Source: Gracilaria domingensis (taxonomy: Eukaryota > Rhodophyta > Florideophyceae > Gracilariales > Gracilariaceae). Taken from it: 64,000 bases of DNA. Position numbers and translations under genes: made by a program. Below the pieces are notes generated by a model. It was not told the origin of the DNA. It did no database searches and saw nothing but the letters and a program-made list of their open reading frames with translations. This document shows positions 54,386 to 64,000 of the stretch, one piece after another. The stretch's first letter is position 1. Each line of letters opens with the position of its first letter. The stretch spans positions 62,001 to 126,000 of the forward strand of contig VCMS01000112.1 in the NCBI GenBank assembly GCA_022539475.1, read 5' to 3'.

Positions 54386-57338
54386 TCTGCAAATATGCGC
54401 CCCACGTACCGGGAGGTTACCAAAAACAACGAAATAAGTCCCGAATCCGGAATAGCGGTCAGATCTACCTGATGATGGTCTTTCTGACAGTCAAACGGCT
54501 CGTAGCGCAATTCATGGCGAGAGCGCCGGATGCGGTGCGGCGCATATCGGGAGATGACGAGGTAGAAAAACAGTGTGCTAACCGTGATCCGTTTGATTGC
54601 GTCGAATATTGGCTTGATAACTCCAACGCAACGATGTATCTCTCCATCGCTGCAGACATACAGGGTAGAATCACTTACAGCCGGTCACTCTGGCTGAGCA
54701 TCGGAATACCTAACGCATGAGCAATTTTGTGCTTCAACGTATCAAGGATGCACACGCGCACATGCAGATGGTTGTAAAACACATCCTCACTCACATCAGG
54801 GTGTTGCGCGGAGATGACGTTGCACCTTTGTACAGTGCGGGTCTACTAAAGGGAAATGCTTCTATGGTGTTCATCTCATTCTGCATCCGAACGGAACTGG
54901 AGGATGCTGAGGCCACGTCTACCGCCCGTATGAATTTCAATCCGTCATTCTGGAAAACGAAGATGTAAATCGTATCGAACTCAACCTTAACAGGCTCGTG
55001 TAAAACGAGCATCGGTTCTTTATAAACTAGGGCATGATTTTCTTTGTCGAGGGCATCAATACCAATGGCAGACTGTTTGAAGTGCACTCCATCTACGACA
55101 ACGCGATGCACACTCCCCAACAGCAACCTCCCCTCTCAGAACCAGAACACAAGGTGAAGATGGAAGACGAACAGCATATTCAGGCCGCTCAGCAAAAAAG
55201 CGCGTAACTATCGCTGTAGAGGTATGTGAATGCAACAAGCAACGGAGCGACGTAATATGTGAACATAACGAGTGCTAAACGTGCCATGTGCGGCATTTTT
55301 CTGATTGTACTGAAATAATCTAACAAACAACTATTCCTGTACAATATTGAAGGGAGACAGTGCCTTGTTTGACCTTTTGGTTTCTCGGCTTTGTTCTTTC
55401 TGGGGGAAGCAAGAAACTAGAACAATACCGTGCGTCCATCCCGAGCACGAAATACCTCGCGCATATTTTCCCTTTCACGTCCACATGAAAGCGTTGGTGA
55501 TACCAGACAAGGAAATGATGCCGAATTTCTTTGTTTGGTTTGAGTGGAACACATGGTTGAAAAGCTTTGATTAATCAGAATTTTTGCCGATTAAAGAGAG
55601 CTATATCTGATTCTTGCTTCATAAAAATGTCTTTCTGTGCTCAGGTTCGGAAACAAGGGCTTTGTTTACGGATGGAGTACCATCACGTGGTCATCAAGGT
55701 GTGATCATGTCATGAAGCGGGTAGTAAATGCCATGACTGGAAGGCCTCAACAATGCACAATTGCAGAGATTGAAAGCAATGGAGACCACCGCACTTAATG
55801 TAACCCGTTGGTGGATAACACGGCAGCTTTTGGGAGCCGGAGGTCCTCTTTCCATATTTCGGTAGAAAAGAGGAATAATTTACTTGTAAGAGAATACCAG
55901 TATATTACAACAGGATGTGCAGTTTTTCTCCTAACATTCCTGCACAATACTAAAAACACTCACATCTTGTATGAAGTCACTTACCTTCTTTCTCTCACTG
56001 CGACAAGATGTGCAGTACCATTTCTAAAGCGAAGCGATATGAAGCAGACGTCCTCGTTAACTTCGGAGCAAACTGCTTATCATGTTTGGCTCGACACAGT
56101 CATGGACACGTCAGACCGCGCCAGCAAAGTTCAAAAGATGGAGGCTATACGCTGTGTAGTACAGTTCTCTTTTCGGGGCGACAGAACTTTCCGAAGAGGA
56201 CGTGTTTGGCCATGGTGGGGCAGTGAGCAATAGAGCTATGCGTGCTGGAGGGAGTGGTAGCGCTATCTGGGGTGGTTGGCTGGAGCATAGCGCAATTGTA
56301 GATGTTCACCGTGGGGGGGGGTGTGACACGGCGGCGGAACGGTGGCGGGTCGTCTACTTGAGATTAAGCGAAGCAGCGAAATGCGCTGCTCTGCGCTTGC
56401 AGCGATCTGCACCACGCCGCCAGACGTCGTTGCCGCGCAGCGGAGCGAGCTGCTCGCCGACATGCTGGCCCTCGCTGTGCGGCTCTTGGGGGTTGATCCG
56501 ACATACCGAGGTAAAGAACACACGCCACCAATCAGCCTAAAACATACTGGTATTAAGAAGATGACTATAGACAACACTCATACAATAGGCATTGTTGAAA
56601 GAGCTAACTCTGGACGTCCTAACCAGCCGTAGACAAACGTCCCATGTCACTCACTAGAGCTTCAAGCAAACTCCTGTTATAAGCATAATATACACATCTG
56701 TACCCCGCCTCCACATCGTCAGAACCAGGATATTCCTAACTCTCCTGGTCATACCAATCTGCATTGCACCCATATATAAATTATGATGGTGGTATTGTGC
56801 GCTGCCTCCATCGTCGTAGAGCCCTCAGCATGCAAATCATTTGCCCGCGCGCCATGCAAACGATTTGGGCAGGGCTTGGAGAGAACGCACAACGTAATCA
56901 TTCTCGTCTGTCGCTCCATGTTTCACTACATACATCAACAGCCACACAAACCGTGTCTTTCTGCGCTGCGTTTGTTATAACAGACCTGCATGCATCTGTA
57001 CAGCCGATTGTGTCCGGTCATGCTAAAACAAACCTGGCGTTCGGGTTCCGATTAGCGAGACGTTTGGCAAAGTAACTTTTGCCACTTCCAGCTAGTCCGC
57101 AAACAACGATCAAAGAAAGCAACTTCTTCAACAGACGTCAATCCGTACAAAATGGTTCATGATCAGCTGAAAAACCGTTAGTGATAGAGTATATCGAAGG
57201 GTTTACGAGCTTCAGCGCTTTACTCGAGGGCGATGTGGTGCGAAATTGTCTGCACGTCGGCGACGTGCGCTTCTGGAGGCGAGTTGGCTCTGCATGGCGC
57301 GTGATTGGACGGCACCTTGCGCCCGCGCATCCAAGTGC
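54386..57338. other. Unassigned 3 kb, two weak coding candidates
   Basis: No transposon or host family is recognised. Protein-like frames at 54465-55206 lie on both strands over the same bases and cannot both be real. 55347-55574 has a short frame (FPFHVHMKALVIPDKEMMPN). A CAGGATGTGCAGT/CAAGATGTGCAGTACC pair (55911 and 56005) hints at a local duplication. No LTRs or inverted repeats are evident. Confidence 0.35.
55031..55206 (+). CDS. Possible last exon or small ORF, unrecognised
   Basis: An open frame of 58 codons begins directly after a CTAG and has an ATG at 55034 (MIFFVEGINTNGRLFEVHSI...). It ends in a Gln/Glu-rich tail (QHIQAAQQKSA) at 55206. Upstream in another frame lies a plausible exon (54717-54968, VLRGDDVAPLYSAGLLKGNA) followed by a GTAAAT donor-like site, but the join does not keep the frame, so I cannot show splicing. 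The opposite strand also keeps a long frame (to 54791). Confidence 0.25.
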
Positions 57339-57346
57339 AACCTGCT

Positions 57347-57363
57347 CTAGCATTGGAAGAATG
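57347..57363 (+). repeat. hAT-type left terminal inverted repeat
   Basis: CTAGCATTGGAAGAATG follows directly on the target duplication AACCTGCT. Confidence 0.88.
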
Positions 57364-57689
57364 GTTGACCATTCAAATGAAATTCGAATATTTTGCTATT
57401 CGTAGTACATCTTACAGTATATTCAAATGCATTTTAAAATAAAAATGTTTACACCATTCAAAGCAGTGGGTGCATTCCAATGGAAATGGTGCTTCTCCAT
57501 TCATACTTACGAAACCATTTGAATGAACAGGTTGGCTCACCAGTCAAACCATTCAAAGCATTCAAATAGAAACGATTTTATACATTCGACATTCAAATTT
57601 GAATCAACGGGTTTTCTAGACATCTGACCATAGGAAACAAATAGTTTACCTCCACCAACAATACTCGATAAAACCAACAACCAACAATT

Positions 57690-58060
57690 GGCGCGGCAAG
57701 CTGGGCCGCCTTTGGGCGGCGGCGCGGCGAGCTAGGCTGCTTTTGGACGGCCCCGTTTCAGGCGGCGGTGCGGCTGCGTGGGGCCACGGCGGCACGGCGA
57801 CAAGGCAGATGGCTGCGCGGCGGCTCGGTGAGCAGCGAGGGTGCTGGACGGCGGCGGGTCGAGCGGCTCGGTAGAGGCACGGCGGGCGGCTTCGTGGCTG
57901 TGGGTCGAGCAGCTTCGTGGAGGCCCGGCGTGCGACACTGTGGCGGCGCGCCGGGCTGCGGGCTGCGGGCAGCGGGCAGTGGTGCTGCGACGCTGCGGGC
58001 GTCGGCGGCGGTGGCTGTGACAGCAGTGGTTGCGCCGGACGCCATGCGCCGTTGCAGCGG
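57690..58060. repeat. GC-rich tract inside the hAT-type element
   Basis: It is dominated by GGCGGC, GGCACGGCG and GCGGGC words. Open frames exist in nearly every phase on both strands (Ala/Pro/Arg-rich), which is a composition effect, not coding evidence. Confidence 0.6.
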
Positions 58061-59373
58061 CCTGTATGTGTAGCGAAAGAGAGACGCACTGCCTTGCGGG
58101 GTGGCTTCTTCTCGTGCGGGGCTTGTGGTTCAATCCCACGGGTGGGCAAACAAGAGCCGCGTCGAGGAAAGCGCACCTACGGTGTGTTCGAAACCTGCTC
58201 TCTATAGAGGTAAATGCAGCAGCAGAACCCTCGGATAGGGCCAGCGCAATGCCGGGTGTAAGTCCGGGTGCCCCGATCTGAGCGTGCAGTCAGAGGTGAA
58301 AGGGAAGAATCGCTGTAGGTATCCGGTTGTGCGGGCGAGTCACAGCCAGTGGGGATATCCAGCCCAACGGTAGGGGCCAATAAAAGATCAGCGAACGAGC
58401 CGCACTGCAGAGCACTGACCCGTGATAAACGGGAATAAGTCCCGAGACTAGTGAGAAAAACCTGTATAACAGGGCAGAGAAACAAAAGCCGTATGACGGA
58501 AATAATAACAAAGAAACAACAAAAATGCTGTAACGACGGTCTAGAACTCCTCAGTGGTAGAGGTCGGATGTCTAGCCCGGGGTCGCGGCGGTTTGCCCGA
58601 TTAGAGACGAACACCGTTCGCAAGCGGCAAGAAAGTCAGGGCCAGAAGCCTCCTTGAGGTTTACTTCCCGTACAGTGGCGGCATGTGCCGCTACCTATAT
58701 AGGGCACTTGAAAATATCAACTAAAAATATCTAACTATCCGGCGCTGCCTGCCAACACCCTACACGTTTGAAACCGTGGCAGGCTTGCCACGGCGCACCC
58801 GGCATCGCGAAACTCAGCACACTTGTGCAGAAACACTATTCTTCCTACGCATATCCTAAAATAGGGCCATTACCACAGTAGCCTCTCATAACATGAGAGG
58901 TCGAGGCCGGTAACGGATCAACAGAGTATGAAAAACACCTCGATGCATTCCTCACAAGGGCGTTTTTCTACAGCGCTGATTTGAAGCAAATATGCGCTTG
59001 CGCGGTCCGTTCCATCCTTTCACGCAGCGGCGCACTCAGCCTTAATTTGGCTGACCTCCTGCAACATGCGCGCCGCCTCCCGCGGTTTGTGGTCATGCTG
59101 GCGACCGGCGAAGGTGGTTTTATATGAACCTGCATTTGAAGCATTCAAATCATTTTTCATTATAACGGTATGCTACTCAAGTGAAGAATGCATTCAAGTA
59201 GTTCGCAAGCTAAACTATTCAATGTAAAGAATCTAGTCGAATGTATTAAAGCGCTATTCTCTCGTTCAGTTTGGACCATTCAAATGGTTCTGAACGGGCG
59301 TCATTCAAATGGAGAAAACTATTTCAATGATGTGCTGTTCATAGTATTCGTTGTTTGAATTCAGTCAAGGAAT

Positions 59374-59390
59374 CATTCTTCCAATGCTAG
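59374..59390 (-). repeat. hAT-type right terminal inverted repeat
   Basis: CATTCTTCCAATGCTAG is the exact complement of the left end. AACCTGCT follows at 59391-59398. Confidence 0.88.
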
Positions 59391-59398
59391 AACCTGCT

Positions 59399-60590
59399 AG
59401 CACGCAAAGCATTCAAATCAGTGTTGGACGACTTCCATAACTTTTGGGCTCCCCTAGAAAACTTATGACGCCGTGCCGTCCCCTCGCGTTACGTCACAGA
59501 GGGAATGACACGTGATATACTTTGCAAGTTGTGGGCAACGTCTGAACGCAGACGTAATCTGCGCATTGTATATGAACCGTACGGTGTACATTACAAGGGT
59601 ATTCTACGTTTCTAGCCTACCTCTTGTAAGCGTCGGGCGGTTTGCCAGACCACGTCGTTGCACCTGCAGGAGGGCTGCTGTCTGCAGGGCTTTCAGCTGG
59701 CCTGCAGACAGCAGTGCTTTTGCTGCTCTCCACTCGAGTCCAGGGTACACAATGCAAATTGCATTGCATGCTGGAACCGTTCCAGCGCGCAGTGCAGGAT
59801 TTCAGTCAGTAGAAAACCTCTCGTAGCGCACAGAGACCTCTTCAGTGCGAAGCTGGCTAAATCAAACGTTCCATGAGGGAAAAGAAAGTCCTATCACAGT
59901 ACTCCTGTGTATAGCGGGCTGTTCTACAAATATTGACACTAACAGAATGTTTCTGCACGGCAAAGATCGTGGCCACCGAATGCCCATCTCTCCTCAACTC
60001 TGGGGCAAATGTTTGCAAAGGAAACGCTGTGACACTTTTGCACTACTTCGGAGAGCTGCGCTCTCCTTCCCTGCGGCTGGATTTACTGCCAAATAACATG
60101 ACATGCAACCATGTCGCAACATCAGCTTCGCAATCCACAACATCCTGCAGAACCGGTCGCAAGAAAGCGCACCCCAGGGGAACATTTAGGTGGTGTATGT
60201 ACGCTTCATGTCTGATATGGGAGTTCAGGTTCCTACTCTGTGCCATGTTTGGCACAATGTCGTATACAAGTCGTATCTGCGTCGCATATGTGCCGTATGA
60301 GTGCCTGGTGCATGGGGGATGATGGCAGATGTAACGGAATAAAAAAACGAAAATTCTTGAGATTGGCACTGTGCCTGTTGTGTGCGAATACCATCCATAA
60401 AGCAACCATGCGCACGCCATAGATACGGCACACATACGACATACATCAGTTTTTCGCCCACAACAGCCACATAGTGGACACTTGAATCCTTTTGTGAGCC
60501 ACAGATTGTACATATACCATCCAAATGATTACCAGGGGTGGTAGCCAACGGAATGTTTTTATCTACAGGCACCTGATGATTCTCAGACAT
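59399..60590. other. Unassigned stretch with a hairpin cluster
   Basis: The first 400 bases contain several palindromes, including the strong hairpin at 59675-59714. On the minus strand 60225-60590 keeps a frame with Cys pairs (GICTICGSQKDSSVHYVAVV) that is protein-like but unrecognised. It may be part of the 5' region of the hAT element that follows. Confidence 0.35.
59675..59714. repeat. Hairpin: 14-bp perfect stem, 12-base loop
   Basis: CTGCTGTCTGCAGG (59675-59688) pairs with CCTGCAGACAGCAG (59701-59714). A second small palindrome (GCTGGAACCGTTCCAGC) follows at about 59771-59787. It may be the end of a foldback element or simply a chance structure. Confidence 0.6.
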
Positions 60591-60594
60591 CAGG

Positions 60595-62880
60595 TGAAAG
60601 TGTCCATACTACTTGCAATGGGTGCAGATGGAGATCGCGAGCGTCCACACCTAATACGACACAACTAGGCCACCACCTGCTACAGTGCCCGTTTACCACC
60701 CCTGAAATTCTACAACGCCTTCTGAAAGTTCGGTCCTTACTTCGGGCGTACCAAAAAACGGGAAGTTCAGCACAATGCTTTGGCGTGCCACTGACACCAT
60801 CAAAAAGAAAATCGACGGAGAATGAGAGAGGGGAGTCATTCCAAAGGCCGGTTGCTCGGGCAGAGGCCTCCGTCATGCACAAGTGCAGACCGGTCCGCTC
60901 TGGTGCAGACAAAGAAGTCACTAGATCAAAAGCGATCTCGATTGAACGAACTCATTACGAGAATGGTTATTAGCAACATGCTGCCATTCAGTATGTTGAT
61001 AAGAGGCAAAGAAGAGAACGAATTTCATGAAATCGTCAGGCTTTTAGATGAGCGAATCGTTAACGACGTCCCGACAGCAGCACAGATTAACGGGAATCGG
61101 TTGCATGATTACTACGTTAAATCTCTCGCTGCGGTCAAATCGCATATAACCGCCTCTCTCCGAGAGACTTTTGGAACAATAACGTTCGATGGTTGGACTG
61201 ACTCCAACTCCGGAAACGTAGTCAACGTTTTGTTGACAATAACTGGAGTGGACCGAACGCGACAAACATTTTTTCTAAGGTCGATATACACCAGCGCTTT
61301 CAGCTGCGATGGCAAATTGTATGCGAGCGTAGTGAGCTCTGCATTTTCGCAGTTCGGGGATATGAAGGACATATGCGCAGTTGCTAGTGATAATGCTAGC
61401 TCGTGTGTGAAAGCCAAGGAAGAATTATCTGAGAAGTTCGACCATATTATTTCAGCCCAAGATCAAGCGCATGTTTCCAACGTGTTGATGCAGGATATTG
61501 GAGAAATGCCGTCGATAGCCGATACAATGGGCTCTGTTTCGGCTGTTGTTGCAGACCTACGAAGGCACTCGAAGCTTTATTTTCGCTTCAAACAACTCAA
61601 AGAGCAACACAATTCTAACCTTCGCAATAGTGAGTACACCACTTCGATCAGGGCAACAGATCAATATGGGCGGCTGAAGCCGTTCAGAACGGCCGTCTTA
61701 CCCATGCGAATGGCTCAAACTCGTTTTGCGAGCTCCCAAGGTATGCTCCAGTCATTTTAACGGGCCAGAGTGTCTATCAGAGTTTAGTTAATGCTTCTGA
61801 CTTTCGTATTTCCATCTATGGACGGAGACAGGAGCGCAAACGAGATATTTTAGAAGCTACGATAAGAGACGAGTCTTTGTTTGAAACGGGCCTTGATATA
61901 TATCATATCTTGCGACTTACCAGACATTACCTTCGCATCTTTGATTAAGACAGTTCCGTAATGTCAAAAGTGTACCCCGCAACGCGAAAGCTGGAGCAAT
62001 AGCTCACTGCGCTACCTGTCACTCCATTTTTCCCTTCAGAAGATCAGGAAGAAGTCCTACGCGTTTTTCGCCGACGTCGGGCTGGGGGAGCCCGTATGAT
62101 ACCTCTGCTTACATCACTACATACCGTAGCATTCTTACTGGACATAAGGAGCCTCAATTAGAACTGCGTTCCACACATGTCTGACAACTTGGTGCACATG
62201 AAGAAGTACGTGAAGTTCTCTATTTTTCCACGTACGCAAAAACTTCCCAGCGCTGGAGGTGAAGAAGGGGCAGTTGACAGTCTTTTCGAGGCTTTCAATT
62301 TTACAAGGCTGTCCTAGAGATCGCAAGCGGACCGCCCTGAACAGTGACCGGTTTTAATGGCCTTTAACAACATACCAGTAGTCTACTGGATACAGTTTGG
62401 GGGCAATTCGACGTTGAAGGATTTTGGTCTACGAATTCTATGCACGAGTTCGTCCTCTTCGAGTTTCGAACGCAGTTTTAGCATCTAGGGAAAAATCAAA
62501 ACTTCGACACGTAACCGCCTACATCCTATGAAAGTGGAAAAAATGATGTTCTGCGCGTTCAATAACGTGCTAACTTCTACCGGCGGGTCTTCGTCAACGA
62601 AGGTTTGTCGGACTTACACCTCAGCCGCTATCACGGGGGAGATCGGAGCGCTGTCTGAAGACTTTGTGTCTTCTTTTGGTGCCCATAATACTACGGAGGA
62701 AGATATCGAAGAAGCACCCAACGAAGATGACAAAGCTGGTTGGGATGATGGTGTCGGAGGAAATGCTGTCCGGGAAACACTCCCAGACGCTGGTATAATG
62801 CGTAATTTGCTTGAGAGTGGGGGAGGGGGGGGGGGGGAGCGATGACGGCGATGGCTCATAACACATCGTTCTGAACCCGA
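60595..62880 (+). pseudogene. hAT transposase with BED finger and DUF659-like region, broken
   Basis: A BED-type finger is visible near 60600-60720 (CNGC...TTQLGHHLLQC). The main frame 60822-61760 carries a DUF659-like region (VISNMLPFSMLIRG; ITFDGWTDSNSGNVVNVLLT; ICAVASDNASSCV). After 61755 the frame changes and continues with GQSVYQSLVNASDF, KVYPATRKLEQ and TVAFLLDIRSL. The C-terminal hAT dimerisation motif is SSSSSSFERSFSI near 62440-62480, and the tail has acidic residues (EDIEEAPNEDDKAG) up to about 62845. Frame changes near 60900 and 61755 and several in-frame stops (for example near 61945, 62000, 62160, 62480) make it inactive. No terminal inverted repeat pair or 8-bp duplication was found around it. 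Confidence 0.8.
62818..62838. repeat. Poly-G run
   Basis: A G run broken by a single A lies at the end of the hAT coding remnant. It is a low-complexity site prone to length change and sequencing error. Confidence 0.8.
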
Positions 62881-63237
62881 GTAAACTGCATGTGAACTTG
62901 TAAAGTTGATCCGTTGCGGGGGTGTCAGCCGAGACTGTTCTATTGTCCAATGCGAGCATTGAAACTTTCAGGAGTTTTGTTCAACTTCGCGACGAGTCTC
63001 AGCTGAGCAAGCACAGTCAAGAAGCTATCATCATCAGCACTGCTCACGCCGCGCACGCCCGGCGTGGAGGGCATCCTTTCCTCCCTCGTGCTGCCGTGGT
63101 AAATGACTGTTACGTTCATCCCCAAAAGCGCGGGCATCTCGCATCACGTAGAGCTGTACGCCTGTTTCCTAGTGGCGTTGCGCGTGATGCTTGTGCAGCT
63201 ACGATAGATTCTACTGGATGATGGCATTGTGTGCCAA

Positions 63238-63704
63238 ATGGGGCACGCGGCAATGCCAAGACTCTCGACTACGACCGTGCGGCGATATAACGGCGTTGGC
63301 GGCCGGCGCGGTGCTGCCAGTGGAGTTGCGAACTCATTGGTGGCAGCGGCGGGCGCTGCGGCCACGCTGACGCCGGCGCTGCGACAACGCGTGTACGACG
63401 GCGCAAACACAGCCGGGGGCTTAGCGCTCGGCATATTTTCTTGGTGGCGTGGAGTGGGCTGAGCGCCGGCATCATCGGAGAGATGTCAGTGATGCAGATG
63501 GTGTTGGTGTCAATGCCGCACGACGTGTTTACCAGTGACAAATCGGCGCTGGTGGCAAGCGCATTTGCAGCAGCACTGATACGCGGGGCGCAGGTGGCAG
63601 GCAAGTTGGAAGACGCGCTGGTGAATATCTCGCTGCTGGGCGCATGTTGCACGGTGGCGGTGGTGCTTAATGCGGCCACTGCTCCAGGCAGCTTGAAATA
63701 TTAG
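63238..63704 (+). pseudogene. Small Ala-rich hydrophobic protein, one frameshift, unrecognised
   Basis: The frame from ATG 63238 gives an Ala/Gly-rich sequence (SGVANSLVAAAGAAATLTPA, RQRVYDGANTAGGLALGIFS). Near 63440-63460 the good reading moves to another frame (GLSAGIIGEMSVMQMVLVSM, DKSALVASAFAAALIRGAQV, KLEDALVNISLLGACCTVAV) and ends at TAG 63702-63704. The hydrophobic blocks could be two or three membrane helices. The frame change may be a real lesion, a sequencing error or a small intron. No family is recognised, and it is one of the few regions here that does not look like a transposon. Confidence 0.4.
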
Positions 63705-64000
63705 AATAAGATGTATCTCTTCTCACTTCCCGTGTTCTTTGGGGATCAAGAAAAGCCAAGACTGTCGTTTTGTGATTCGTTCTTCATCCGAAAATCCTAG
63801 CTTGATTGAAGAGGATCTTACTGAGGCTCACGATTCGGTGAAACGATTACAGATGAAGCACGTATTGCTTGCCCGTTCGGATGATTATTCCATTTTGGTT
63901 GAGAACAACAATAAGCTCCCAACAATCAAGTACTGCGATGACGTGGTATATTTTACTGGCGAAATCTGTGATCCAGTTCGGGACAAGCTAGAGTTCCGCA
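63697..64000 (+). CDS. Partial coding region running off the window, unrecognised
   Basis: The frame is open from 63697 to the window end (101 codons) with clearly protein-like content: SLIEEDLTEAHDSVKRLQMK, HVLLARSDDYSILVENNNKL and YCDDVVYFTGEICDPVRDKL. The first ATG in frame is 63853. If the earlier residues are coding, the start or an upstream exon lies around 63710-63760. It overlaps the end of the preceding frame by 8 bases, so the two could be parts of one gene. No family is recognised. Confidence 0.5.

Larger units (their letters stand above)
57347..59390. mobile_element. Non-autonomous hAT-type element with perfect 8-bp TSD
   Basis: Both ends start CTAGCATTGGAAGAATG (17 bp perfect inverted repeat; 57347-57363 and 59374-59390). 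The flanks are AACCTGCT on both sides (57339-57346 and 59391-59398), a perfect 8-bp duplication. Subterminal zones at 57370-57600 and 59130-59370 hold many ATTCAAAT/ATTTGAAT words, probable transposase-binding sites. The 2044-bp interior has no transposase motif. It holds a GC-rich tract (57690-58060) and an unrecognised stretch (58190-58900), which may be captured sequence. Confidence 0.85.

Noticed and set aside
58124-58140. tRNA-like T-arm (TGTGGTTCAATCCCACG) suggesting a tRNA or SINE head
   Set aside because: The T-stem and loop fit, but no matching acceptor 5' strand, anticodon arm or convincing box A is found upstream.
57646-58176. Pro/Ala/Arg-rich minus-strand frame of 176 codons
   Set aside because: It covers the GC-rich tract of the hAT-type element. 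All phases are open there, so length is no evidence.
1-64000. Prokaryotic reading of the window (operons, CRISPR, prophage)
   Set aside because: Gene order, lack of clustered co-directional genes and the presence of PIF/Harbinger, hAT, LINE, YR and chromodomain Gypsy elements all point to a eukaryote. No regular spacer-repeat array was seen.

Overview
The window looks like a repeat-rich chromosomal region of a eukaryote. I see no operons, no ribosome-binding-site-led gene strings, no rRNA, no convincing tRNA and no CRISPR array. Almost everything recognisable is a transposable element: PIF/Harbinger, piggyBac-like and hAT DNA transposons, a LINE tail, Copia and chromodomain Gypsy LTR elements, and a tyrosine-recombinase (DIRS/Ngaro-like) retroelement. 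Reading frames run long without obvious introns. The base composition is moderate and the mix of element types would fit a compact, intron-poor algal genome such as a red macroalga, but this is an inference from element content, not from a host marker gene, and I hold it loosely.

Layout. 0-13.2 kb holds three DNA transposons side by side: a PIF/Harbinger element with its Myb-like partner and transposase (about 1.5-5.2 kb), a piggyBac-like element whose transposase carries an embedded PD-(D/E)XK nuclease domain of the YqaJ/lambda-exonuclease type (about 5.5-9.0 kb), and a complete-length but broken hAT element with terminal inverted repeats and an 8-bp target duplication (9174-13200). 13.3-14.6 kb is a broken unrecognised gene on the minus strand, entered by a minus-strand Copia element (14.6 to about 20 kb). 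20.05-26.5 kb is a plus-strand chromodomain Gypsy (family A, copy A1). A second, minus-strand copy (A2) fills about 31.8-38.1 kb and sits between the two halves of a tyrosine-recombinase retroelement (28.8-29.4 and 38.1-40.2 kb). Three 418-bp MITEs are inserted in A1 (twice) and A2 (once). 41.2-43.8 kb holds a LINE RNase H tail and a second Copia-like element whose two LTR pieces face each other. 45.3-47.1 kb (plus) and 26.5-27.6 kb (minus) are two copies of an unrecognised roughly 600-residue protein ('ORF C'), apparently linked to LTR elements. 48.7-54.4 kb is a minus-strand Gypsy of a second family (B) with a 400-bp word-array insertion. 57.35-59.39 kb is a non-autonomous hAT-type element with a perfect 8-bp target duplication, and 60.6-62.9 kb is a broken hAT transposase with a DUF659-like region. 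The last kilobase holds the only candidates for host genes, one broken and one cut by the window end.

How the parts relate. No host pathway can be read from this window. The main functional interest is the transposase-nuclease fusion at 6.1-8.7 kb. The next most informative features are the clean insertion signatures (target duplications and inverted repeats) that date and order the insertions. LTR, tyrosine-recombinase and other virus-like elements are described as fossils, by extent and parts only.
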